NCBI GenBank assembly: GCA_041396965.1 | Contig: JAWKXN010000001.1 | Span: 1,488,001 to 1,552,000, forward strand | DNA length: 64,000 bases | DNA from: Rickettsiales bacterium | GTDB lineage: Bacteria; Pseudomonadota; Alphaproteobacteria; Rickettsiales; SXRF01 | Reading direction: 5' to 3' | Shown: positions 36,245 through 44,932 of the stretch, in pieces | How positions within the stretch are numbered: the first letter of the stretch is position 1 | Layout: each line of letters begins with the position of its first letter | Position numbers and translations under genes: made by a program | Notes under the pieces: generated by a model | Database searches by the model: none | What the model was told of the DNA's origin: nothing | What the model saw: only the letters and a program-made list of their open reading frames with translations

Positions 36245-36502
36245 ATGGATAGCAAAAAATTCACCTCGAAAGTAAGTAATGAAGATAAATATCTTTATCG
36301 TATTATGGGAGTTGATTCAGAAAGCAAACGTGACGCTTGGTGGCTGGTTAAAGTTTTTCCTGAAAAGGAAGTTATTTTTTCAAGAATAATTAAGAATGGT
36401 AATTTGTGCCTTACTGATTACGGAACAATCCTGAGCAGCGGCTTTGGCGATATAATACCACCAGAAACTCTAAAAGAACATGGCTTTCGGGTTGATGAAT
36501 AG
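36245..36502 (+). CDS. Small conserved protein, paralogue of 7960-8250
   Basis: An 85-residue protein with the same core as the one at 7960: RIMGVDSESKRDAWWLVKVFPEKEVIFSR and LTDYGTILSSGFGDIIPPETLKEHG. The closing DYG-x-IL-x-x-G-F-G motif matches. Function unknown. It precedes pyrC by 84 bases. Confidence 0.7.
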   Translation: MDSKKFTSKVSNEDKYLYRIMGVDSESKRDAWWLVKVFPEKEVIFSRIIKNGNLCLTDYGTILSSGFGDIIPPETLKEHGFRVDE

Positions 36503-36586
36503 CGCGCTCTAATATAAATTCCATTAAGCGCTGGTATTATCCCAAGAGCAAGTGGATGTCTTAAACTCAAATATAGAGAACAATAT

Positions 36587-37924
36587 ATGGCCTTAAAACA
36601 AACCTTCACCATGCCAACTCATAAGAATGATGAGAACCAGAAAATCGTTTATATTAACGCCCGCCTATTTGACGCGGAATCAGGGCTTGATACCAAAGGC
36701 AATCTGCTTACCATTGGTGATAAGATTGCTGATTTTGGTGAGAGTTTATTTAATGATGGTGTACCAGAAGGGATTAAGGTAATAGACTGCGGTGGTCATC
36801 TGCTTTCACCGGGATTAGTTGACATTCATGTCCATTTCCGTGAACCGGGTCAGGAATATAAAGAAACTATTGAAACCGGAAGCAGATCAGCTGCCGCCGG
36901 AGGTGTCACCACAGTCGCCTGTATGCCTAACACCAAGCCAGTAATTGATGATATTTCCATAGTCGCCTTCATCCATAAACGAGCAAGAGAAACGGCTTAT
37001 GTAAATGTCCGCACTTACGCTTCCATCAGCAAAGGTATGAAAGGCGATGAAATCACCGAGATGGGATTATTAAAAGAAGCCGGAGCCGTAGGTTTTACCG
37101 ATGATGGGCTGCCGGTCATGAACGCCGGTGTTATGCGTAAAGCTCTAACCTACTCACGTGAGCTCGGTATGCCAATCTCTCAGCACGCTGAGGATTGCAA
37201 CCTGTCGTGTGGCGGCTGCATGAATGAGGGGAAAATCTCAACAAAACTTGGTGTTGCCGGAATCCCTAACGCTTCTGAGGCGGTGATAGTAGAACGTGAT
37301 ATAATTCTCACCGAACTGACTGGCGGACAATATCATGTGATGCATATCTCTACCGCTGAGGCAATTGACGCGGTGCGCCGCGCCAAAGCCAAAGGACTTA
37401 AAGTTACCGCCGAAGCAGCTCCTCACCATTTTGTTCTAACCGATGAGGCAGTTCTTGAATATCGTACCTTCAGCAAAATGAACCCGCCGCTCAGAGCGGA
37501 AAAAGATCGTGCCGCCGTAATTGAAGGGCTGCGTGATGGCACTATTGATGCAATTGCCACCGACCACGCCCCACACGATCAAGAAAGCAAGCGTGTACCG
37601 CTATCAGCAGCAGCTTTCGGTATCGTAGGTCTTGAGACTTTTCTACCTCTTTCACTTGCTCTTTACCACAAAGGAATTATGCCGCTGCGTGATGTGCTGG
37701 CGGCAATGACCTATAAACCATCTAACATAGTAGGTATAGATGCCGGAAGAATACGTAAAGGCGGACGCGCTGATTTAACTTTGATTGATCTTGACATGGA
37801 GTGGCAAGTTGACCCAAAAAGCTTTGTAAGCAAATCACTCAACTCACCATTTGACGACTGGAAGGTAAAAGGACGTGCCATACGCACCATCATTGGTGGA
37901 GATACTGTTTTTAGCTTGGAGTAA
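36587..37924 (+). CDS. pyrC: Dihydroorotase
   Basis: Amidohydrolase of pyrimidine synthesis, class I. The metal site DIHVHFREPGQEYKET, GGVTTVACMPNT, PISQHAEDCNL, HVMHISTAEAI, TAEAAPHHFVLTDE, KMNPPLR and IDAIATDHAPHDQESK are all present. The C-terminal GRIRKGGRADLTLIDLD is typical. The length of 445 is normal. Confidence 0.96.
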   Translation: MALKQTFTMPTHKNDENQKIVYINARLFDAESGLDTKGNLLTIGDKIADFGESLFNDGVPEGIKVIDCGGHLLSPGLVDIHVHFREPGQEYKETIETGSRSAAAGGVTTVACMPNTKPVIDDISIVAFIHKRARETAYVNVRTYASISKGMKGDEITEMGLLKEAGAVGFTDDGLPVMNAGVMRKALTYSRELGMPISQHAEDCNLSCGGCMNEGKISTKLGVAGIPNASEAVIVERDIILTELTGGQYHVMHISTAEAIDAVRRAKAKGLKVTAEAAPHHFVLTDEAVLEYRTFSKMNPPLRAEKDRAAVIEGLRDGTIDAIATDHAPHDQESKRVPLSAAAFGIVGLETFLPLSLALYHKGIMPLRDVLAAMTYKPSNIVGIDAGRIRKGGRADLTLIDLDMEWQVDPKSFVSKSLNSPFDDWKVKGRAIRTIIGGDTVFSLE

Positions 37925-37992
37925 ATATTATTGACTAAATTAGCTAAATAGTCTAATATGTATATATTAAACAATTATATGAAAGACAGTCT

Positions 37993-38247
37993 ATGCGTAC
38001 AGAATCAGCAACCAACGCTAAGAACCATTTCGGTGAGATTATGGATGCCGCTCTGCGTGAACCGGTCATGATTCAGCGTTCTGGTCGTAACTCAGTTGTT
38101 ATGCTTTCTGCCGAAGATTATAAAATGTTAGAAGCCCTTTCTGACAGGTTATGGGGTGAAAAGGCGAAAGAAGCGGAAAAGGAATCACCAATAGGAGTAG
38201 AGGAAACGACAAGATTCTTTGAAAGCATTATGAATGCTAAAGATTGA
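37993..38247 (+). CDS. Phd/YefM family antitoxin
   Basis: An 84-residue antitoxin: NAKNHFGEIMDAALREPVMIQRSGRNSVVMLSAEDYKML is the YefM/Phd DNA-binding fold. The C-terminal helix (EETTRFFESIMNAKD) would bind the toxin. It overlaps the toxin gene by 14 bases. Confidence 0.92.
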   Translation: MRTESATNAKNHFGEIMDAALREPVMIQRSGRNSVVMLSAEDYKMLEALSDRLWGEKAKEAEKESPIGVEETTRFFESIMNAKD

Positions 38248-38506
38248 TATATACCCTAAGGCTAAAAAATTTATAGCAAAAATTCCTAATAAGCACGCAA
38301 GGCAAATACTTACAAAAATATATCAATTACAAACCAATCCAAAACTACAGGATTCTAAGCAACTACAAGGCTATGATAATGTCTATTTACGCACGGATAG
38401 CGGCGAATATCGTATTATCTATAGATATACGGAAGACATTTTGTACATAATACTTATTGGAAAAAGAAACGATGATGAAGTCTATAAAAAACTCAAAAGA
38501 TTATAA
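38234..38506 (+). CDS. RelE/ParE family toxin
   Basis: A 90-residue protein: IDIYPKAKKFIAKIPNKHARQILTKIYQLQTNPK, LQGYDNVYLRTDSGEYRIIYRYTEDILYIILIGKRNDDEVYKKL. The YRI-Y and IGKRNDDEVY segments are those of RelE-type mRNA interferases. Its end contains the start of pyrF, so toxin and pyrF are read from overlapping sequence. Confidence 0.92.
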   Translation: MLKIDIYPKAKKFIAKIPNKHARQILTKIYQLQTNPKLQDSKQLQGYDNVYLRTDSGEYRIIYRYTEDILYIILIGKRNDDEVYKKLKRL

Positions 38507-39191
38507 CCCAATAATTTGTGCTGTTGATACTACTGATATTAATAAAGCGAAGCAGCTTGTGGAAAATATTTCTCCACATGTTGGGACAATTAAGCTGGGA
38601 CTTGAGTTTTTCACCGCTAATGGCGCTACTGGTGTTCGGCAAATCATAGGTGACAAACCGTTATTTTTAGATCTTAAATTCCATGATATACCAAACACGG
38701 TAGCAGGAGCGATAAGAGCGACAAAAGATATAAATTGCTTTATGCTGACGGTACATACGCTCGGCGGTAAAGAAATGATGAAAGCGGCGTCACAAGCAGC
38801 AAAAGAACTTGAGCATAAGCCCATGACTATCGGCGTTACTATCCTGACCAGTATGGGAAACACTGATATAGAGGATATAGGAATTAGCCATAGCGTATCA
38901 GAACAAGTAAAAAAATTGGCGAGTCTAGCACAAGAAAGCGGACTAGACGGCGTTGTTTGCTCACCACATGAAATAGAAATACTCCGCAAACAGTGTGGTG
39001 ATAGTTTCAAACTAATAGTACCAGCTATTCGCCCTGAAGGAAGCGAGAACGGAGACCAAAAAAGAGTCATGACACCAAAAGAAGCTATAGAAAAAGGCGC
39101 GGATTATTTAGTGATAGGAAGACCAATCACGCAAGCGGAAAACCCAGCGTCAATGGCGAGCGGGCTCTTTGATCTGATCAGGGAATTGTAG
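38472..39191 (+). CDS. pyrF: Orotidine 5'-phosphate decarboxylase
   Basis: Last step of UMP synthesis. PIICAVDTTDINKAKQLVENI, TIKLGLEFFTANG, FLDLKFHDIPNTVAGA with the catalytic Asp-Lys-Asp, and VIGRPITQAENPA are diagnostic. Start ATG at 38472 or 38475, within the toxin gene's last codons. The 3' end overlaps the convergent metallopeptidase remnant by 42 bases. Confidence 0.95.
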   Translation: MMKSIKNSKDYNPIICAVDTTDINKAKQLVENISPHVGTIKLGLEFFTANGATGVRQIIGDKPLFLDLKFHDIPNTVAGAIRATKDINCFMLTVHTLGGKEMMKAASQAAKELEHKPMTIGVTILTSMGNTDIEDIGISHSVSEQVKKLASLAQESGLDGVVCSPHEIEILRKQCGDSFKLIVPAIRPEGSENGDQKRVMTPKEAIEKGADYLVIGRPITQAENPASMASGLFDLIREL

Positions 39192-40227
39192 CACTTTCAT
39201 TGGGACAGATGGTGTAGGCAGATTCATTAACTCTTCAACAGCTATATTGCCACTACTATACAGATCCATAATCTTATCCATAAAATCTATACGGTACAGT
39301 GTATTAGGATGACTGTGAGAATGTTCTTCCATATACTTATTTTTAATATTATTTAAAGTATTTGATAGACTAGGATCACCAGACACGGATTCCAGTATCA
39401 CGGCATACATATCAGCTCTAAATTCTTTCTGATGATTAATCGCACCTTTTATTTTACTAATTTTTTCTTTAATTATAAAAAATTCCTCTCTAAAGTTTTT
39501 CTCATTACTTGAAAAAAGATAGGATATAATATTCTTACTAGGGTTCCATAAACCCATAATCTCTTTTTTTTCTTCCGCTGACAGTTCTAAATCATTAATA
39601 ATATATAATATGGGGTGTTCTCTAGTTGCTGCTTCATTAAATTCATCATCACTAACATTATATTTTGCTAGAATATTATCTAGAGCATTATAGAGCTTTG
39701 GGTTTTTATCCTTCATATGCTGTCGAAAATTATAAACAACCTCTTTATTGCCATTATTTACATAATCATAGGAGTGACCTATTTCATGCTTTACAACACC
39801 TGCAAATTCTTGAGAATCTACGGAGTGTTGTTCTATAAATCCGGTAGTTACTCTTAAATATGTTCCAGCATTTGCATTGCTAAATGCTACCATATGCTGC
39901 ATTTTTATCTCTAGAGTTTGATATTACTACATTATTTACAGGAGGAACCTCCTTGTCATCAGGAAGTAAATTATTAAAACCTGCAACTATTGAATTGACC
40001 TTATCCCAGATTTTCTTAATATCTTCCCACGACAAATACGGTTCTTTATTATTTACTGGATCAAGCTTATGAGCATTACTTTGCGCCTGCCACTCTCCCT
40101 CTGTTCTCGGCAGAATATAGGAATCTCCAAACAAATAAGTGTTATTCCTAAACTCTTCCTCAGAATACTCCAATTGAAGCGCATCAACAGTCTTTATAGA
40201 AATATATTTACCTAAGTCATTACCCAT
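39150..40227 (-). pseudogene. Zinc metallopeptidase (M48-like), frameshifted
   Basis: Two minus-strand frames (39880-40227 and 39150-39902) look like one gene. The upstream frame ends VPPVNNVVISNSRDKN and the downstream one continues AFSNANAGTYLRVTTGFIEQH and then has the zinc site VVKHEIGHSYDY and a later EFRADMYAV giving the third ligand. The frames meet at an A5 run near 39905-39912; loss of one A would join them. The whole protein would be about 357 residues. Substrate unknown. The frame change would cut it just before the catalytic part. Confidence 0.65.
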
Positions 40228-40289
40228 ACCAGCATTATAGATTATCCACACAAAAAGTAAATGTTTATAAATAATTTGCCGTTTTTAGG

Positions 40290-41333
40290 TTATATTTTTG
40301 AATTATTTCCCTCTATAATCCTCTCCAAAGCCTTCTCTATCTGCTTACAAACCACTTTTTGAGAATATTTTATTCTGGTTTTGGCAAAAGCGTTCGCCGC
40401 TAGATCATTAGCTTTAGATACATCGTTTATTAATATCTCAACAGAGTCCGCGAGCTGCTCGGCGCTTCCCTTTTCTACAATAAGCGCGTCCGTTCCAGCG
40501 GTAATAATATCACGAGGTCCCTCCGAATCAGTCGCCACCACTGGTACTCCATAATTGAACGCTTCCAGAAGGACAATACCAAATGGCTCATGCAGCGACG
40601 GTAAACAAAAAATATCTATATTATTATAAAAATCTTTTTTATCTTTTACCCAACCGATAAATTCCAACTCATCATCAAGACCTGCCCTATCCGCCATACC
40701 CTTAAGTGACATTTCCTCCTCACCACTACCACCAAGCACAGCTTTGAATTCCACACTACGCTCCTTTAGTATTTTTAAGGACTCTATATATATATCAAAA
40801 CCTTTTTTAGCGACAAACCGCCCCACAGTACCAATCACCGGTGGATTATTTCGCTCACTACGATGTGGTAGCTCAAGACATTTAATCATATTTGGAATAT
40901 GGAATATTATATTCTCATCAATCCCTTGCGCGACCAAAGTATTAATTAAATCTCTAGTGGTGGTAAAAACTCCATCTGCCTCATTGTAGCGTCTTGTATT
41001 ATAATTCTGTACTACACCAACTAGCGGAATCTTGCCTTTAATCGCCTTACGAGCAAGACCAAATGCCCTGTTAGCATGTGCTATAACAATATCAGCCTGC
41101 AAAGAAGTGATTAGTTTACGCAAACTACCAGCGGCGAAAATGTCCCATTCACCAAGATTATTTATAGAATGAGTCTCAATGCCAAGCTCCATCAACTCAT
41201 CATTAACCATAGCCGATGGAACAGTAACCGCGAATACATCATTACCAAGCTCTTTAAGCCCTTCACAATAATCAACAAAAGCTTTTTCTATCCCGCCACC
41301 GCCTTTGCTAAACATTATATTAACTATCCGCAT
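40290..41333 (-). CDS. Glycosyltransferase family 4
   Basis: A 347-residue GT-B enzyme. The N-terminus MFSKGGGGIEKAFVDYCEGL, the middle GTVGRFVAKKGFDIYIESL and the C-terminal HEPFGIVLLEAFNYGVPVVAT with the E-x7-E motif are typical. It probably adds a sugar to lipopolysaccharide core or exopolysaccharide. It is divergent from a GT2 gene on the other strand; the substrate cannot be told. Confidence 0.9.
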   Translation of the reverse strand: MRIVNIMFSKGGGGIEKAFVDYCEGLKELGNDVFAVTVPSAMVNDELMELGIETHSINNLGEWDIFAAGSLRKLITSLQADIVIAHANRAFGLARKAIKGKIPLVGVVQNYNTRRYNEADGVFTTTRDLINTLVAQGIDENIIFHIPNMIKCLELPHRSERNNPPVIGTVGRFVAKKGFDIYIESLKILKERSVEFKAVLGGSGEEEMSLKGMADRAGLDDELEFIGWVKDKKDFYNNIDIFCLPSLHEPFGIVLLEAFNYGVPVVATDSEGPRDIITAGTDALIVEKGSAEQLADSVEILINDVSKANDLAANAFAKTRIKYSQKVVCKQIEKALERIIEGNNSKI

Positions 41334-41435
41334 GTATAAATTCCTCTCATATTGTAAACATTACACGTTTATTATATAGTCCAATTGTATAATAATTTCG
41401 TTCACATAATACAACCACATAACACAACGGATTAT

Positions 41436-42227
41436 ATGACCCTACCAATATCTGTATTTATCATAACCAAAAATGAGTCAGACCGCATAGCAACAGCTAT
41501 TAATAGTGTAATTGACTGGGCAAACGAAGTTGTGGTCATTGATAGCGGCAGCACTGATGACACCGTATCAGTAGCTTCTTTTATAGGAGCTAGAGTTCTC
41601 TATAATGAATGGGAGGGATACGGCAAACAAAAACGCTTCGCTGAAGAAGAATGCGAAAATAACTGGCTACTTAATATTGATGCGGACGAGGAAATAACAC
41701 CAGAACTAGCGGAAGAAATAAAAAAAATATTCGCCAGTGGCGAACCCGATGCTGACGCTTTTATAATAGATGTTCGTGATTTACTACCTAACGAGATAAA
41801 ACTAGCTCCCCTCGCTCATACTAACCGCTGCTTGCGTCTATACCGCTTTGATAAAGGACGTTTTTCTAAAAGCCCAGTACATGACTCTGTAATAATGAAT
41901 AAAGGCTGTAAAATTAAAAATCTAAAAAATCCAATATTGCATCGCTCTTTCCGTAGCATATCCCATGCTATTGAAAAAATGAATAGCTATAGTGATATGC
42001 AAGCAAAAGAACTAGCCGCTGGCAAAGGTATGTCACTTCCTCGCCTCCGACTTGTGTTTGAGTTCTCAGCCGCCTTTGTTAAGTCATATTTTTTGAGATT
42101 ATATATACTACGCGGTGTTAAGGGTATAATCCACGCCAATATCTACGCCTTTGGCAGGGTAATGCGAATAGCTAAATATATAGAGATAAAGGAAAGCAAG
42201 GGAAATAAGGAGACCAACAATAACTAA
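41436..42227 (+). CDS. Glycosyltransferase family 2 (LPS core type)
   Basis: About 263 residues from ATG 41436 (MTLPISVFIITKNESDRI). The GT-A signatures are VVIDSGSTDDTV and LNIDADEEITPELAEEI; the C-terminus has two amphipathic helices. The plan is that of WaaE/KdtX-like beta-1,4-glucosyltransferases acting on the inner core. It converges on amtB with a 4-base overlap. Confidence 0.88.
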   Translation: MTLPISVFIITKNESDRIATAINSVIDWANEVVVIDSGSTDDTVSVASFIGARVLYNEWEGYGKQKRFAEEECENNWLLNIDADEEITPELAEEIKKIFASGEPDADAFIIDVRDLLPNEIKLAPLAHTNRCLRLYRFDKGRFSKSPVHDSVIMNKGCKIKNLKNPILHRSFRSISHAIEKMNSYSDMQAKELAAGKGMSLPRLRLVFEFSAAFVKSYFLRLYILRGVKGIIHANIYAFGRVMRIAKYIEIKESKGNKETNNN

Positions 42228-43549
42228 TGTAGTTGCTCACCATGAGTTATTAAATCCATACCCTTATATTCTACGGTATCACTTACCCTAAGACCCATAG
42301 TTTTATCTATAGCTTTGAGAATCACAAAACTCATCACCGCGCAATAAACTACCGTCACAGCTACTCCCTCAATTTGCGCGACAAACTGAGTAAAGCTTCC
42401 AGAAACACCACCAACATCCTCGACAGCGAATATACCAACAAGTAACGCTCCAACTATTCCGCCCATACAATGTACTCCAAACACATCGAGCGTATCGTCA
42501 AAATTAAATCTGAACTTAATCCGGCATGAATAAAAACACACAACACCAGCAATGGCGCCAATTATAAGCGCGCCACCAATACCAACGAATCCACAAGCGG
42601 GGGTTATCGCTATAAGTCCAGATATAGCGCCAGAAATAATGCCTATCACGCTTGGCTTTTTATTACGCATCCATTCTATACTCATCCAAGAAAGTGAGCC
42701 CATAGCCGCCGCCACTTGCGTAACTAGCATCGCCATACCAGCGCCACCATCAGCGGCAACCGCCGAGCCAGCGTTAAACCCAAACCAACCAACCCAAAGT
42801 AAAGAAGCGCCTATCACGCTAAAAACTATATTATAAGGTTGTGGCATTCTTCTCGGTTTCGCGTCAAAGCTTTTTTGGTTACGTATCATTATAGCGGCAA
42901 CCAAACCAGCTATACCGGCATTAATATGCACCACCGTACCACCAGCGAAATCAAGTGTAGCCCCATAACCGAACAAACCATTATAACCATCTACTCCAAC
43001 ACCACCAAGCATTCCGGCAGGTCCCCAAACCCAGTGCGCGACCGGTACATATACAAGAGTAAACCATATACCAATAAAAACTAGCGCTGAGGAAAGCTTA
43101 ATTCTTGTGGCCACCGCTCCCAAAATTAGAGCGCAGGTAATAGCGGCAAACGTCATTTGAAACATAACAAATACTGACTCCGGTATTGATCCGTTTACAC
43201 TATCCTTGCCAACAGAAGACAATAGCAAATTGCTAAAATCCCCAATAAATCCATTATTTTCAGTAAAAACCAGTGAGTATCCATAAACCACCCACAACAC
43301 TGATACCAAAGTTACGGAGACAAAACTCTGCATCATCGCTGAAAGCACAGACTCCTTATGCACCATTCCACTATAGAATAAGGCAAGACCAGGAATCGTC
43401 ATCATAAGCACAAGAAGAGTGGAAGTAATCATCCATGCCGTATCACCAGAGTCAACAACAGCCACCGCATCCTGCGCGAGTACGGAACCAGACACAAAAA
43501 TCAAAGATGATAAAATAAAAAATATGGAGCCACGAATAAAATTCTTCAT
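42224..43549 (-). CDS. amtB: Ammonium transporter AmtB
   Basis: A 441-residue channel with signal peptide and eleven membrane segments. ISSTLLVLMMTIPGLALFYSGM-like opening, FAAITCALILGAVATRIK, WGPAGMLGGVGVDG, DFAGGTVVHINAGIAGLVAA and DVFGVHCMGGIVGALLVG carry the pore His residues. Canonical. No glnK is adjacent on either side, so PII coupling, if any, comes from elsewhere. NtrYX lies 14 kb away. Confidence 0.96.
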   Translation of the reverse strand: MKNFIRGSIFFILSSLIFVSGSVLAQDAVAVVDSGDTAWMITSTLLVLMMTIPGLALFYSGMVHKESVLSAMMQSFVSVTLVSVLWVVYGYSLVFTENNGFIGDFSNLLLSSVGKDSVNGSIPESVFVMFQMTFAAITCALILGAVATRIKLSSALVFIGIWFTLVYVPVAHWVWGPAGMLGGVGVDGYNGLFGYGATLDFAGGTVVHINAGIAGLVAAIMIRNQKSFDAKPRRMPQPYNIVFSVIGASLLWVGWFGFNAGSAVAADGGAGMAMLVTQVAAAMGSLSWMSIEWMRNKKPSVIGIISGAISGLIAITPACGFVGIGGALIIGAIAGVVCFYSCRIKFRFNFDDTLDVFGVHCMGGIVGALLVGIFAVEDVGGVSGSFTQFVAQIEGVAVTVVYCAVMSFVILKAIDKTMGLRVSDTVEYKGMDLITHGEQLH

Positions 43550-43592
43550 GGGCGCTACTTCTTACATAATTATTTTATTTACGCAATAGTTT

Positions 43593-44771
43593 TTATTTTA
43601 ACCGCTCAAATCCACGCTCAAGATCTTCTATCAAATCATCAACGTCCTCAAGACCGATATGCAAACGCAGAGCTGTCCCTTCATACTGCCAATTTGTCGC
43701 TGTTCTTATCGCTTTCGGCTTAAACGGTATGATAAGGCTCTCAAACCCTCCCCAGCTATAACCCATGCCAAAATTCTCAAGACCATCAATCATCTTCGCC
43801 AGCCGATCACTTGAGTAATTTTCTTTAAGCACGATACTAAACAAACTAGTCGCCCCGTCAAAATCACGTTTCCATATTTCATGACCAGCCGATTCCGGTA
43901 GTGGCGGATAAAACACCTTTTCCACCTTATCATGTTCTTGAAGCCAGCGAGCTACTTTAAGACCATTTTCGTAATGCTGTTTGAGGCGCACTGCCATAGT
44001 CCTAAGCCCACGTAACGCTAGATAACAATTATCACCGCTCGGTGACGCGCCAAAATTACGGAAACTCCGAAGCAACTGCGGATAATGCTTCTCTTTACAT
44101 GAGATTACCCCCATAACCAAATCCGAGTGCCCACTGATATATTTGGTAGCGGAATGAATTGATATATCAACTCCCATCTCAAAAGGATTGATATACATAG
44201 GTGTCGCCCAAGTATTATCAGCTATTACCACTATATCCTTTTCACGCGCTATTTTCGCTATTGCTGGAATATCCTGCATTTCAAATGTAAGCGAGCCAGG
44301 ACTCTCAACAAATATAACTTTTGTATTTTCCTTTATTAAACCCGCAATACCCGCTCCAACAGTAGGGTCATAATAAGTAACCTCTACTCCAAAACGCTTT
44401 AATTCCTGATCACAAAAACGTCGGTTAGGAGCGTAAGCGTTATCTACCATAAGCAAATGATCACCACTACTTACAAAGGCCATAATTGAACTTACTATAG
44501 CGGCAAGACCAGAAGCGGTTACTATAGAATGATCCGCCCCTTCCAACTCCGCTATCACATTTTCAAGCGCCTCAGTTGAAGGAGTACCAAAACGAGCATA
44601 TGTCGGCATCGCACTTTTACCCTGCTCCGCTGCCTCAAAAGCGGCTAAGTTGGGGAATAAAACTGTAGAAGCACGATATGGCGGAATATTTACCGAACCA
44701 CGATGTATATCAGGACTAGTGCCAATATGGGCAAGCAATGTTTCTTTTTTCACTTTTGAACCTTTAATCAT
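43593..44771 (-). CDS. metC: Cystathionine beta-lyase
   Basis: PLP enzyme of the Cys/Met metabolism family, cleaving cystathionine to homocysteine. Segments are YARFGTPSTEALENVIAELEGA, VTASGLAAIVSSI, VIADNTWATPMYINPFEMGVDISIHSATKYISGHSD with the PLP Lys, and GLRTMAVRLKQH. The length of 392 is usual. Single gene. Confidence 0.92.
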   Translation of the reverse strand: MIKGSKVKKETLLAHIGTSPDIHRGSVNIPPYRASTVLFPNLAAFEAAEQGKSAMPTYARFGTPSTEALENVIAELEGADHSIVTASGLAAIVSSIMAFVSSGDHLLMVDNAYAPNRRFCDQELKRFGVEVTYYDPTVGAGIAGLIKENTKVIFVESPGSLTFEMQDIPAIAKIAREKDIVVIADNTWATPMYINPFEMGVDISIHSATKYISGHSDLVMGVISCKEKHYPQLLRSFRNFGASPSGDNCYLALRGLRTMAVRLKQHYENGLKVARWLQEHDKVEKVFYPPLPESAGHEIWKRDFDGATSLFSIVLKENYSSDRLAKMIDGLENFGMGYSWGGFESLIIPFKPKAIRTATNWQYEGTALRLHIGLEDVDDLIEDLERGFERLK

Positions 44772-44932
44772 AATGTATTTATTTACGGGGAATTTTTTCA
44801 GGAAATAACCTTGTTAATTCGCGATAGATAACAATATTTACATATAAAAGCAATAACAACAGGTTGCAACTAACAAGTAAAAATATTAAAACACGTAAAA
44901 CGACTATAACAATCTAGTAAAAACATATAAAA

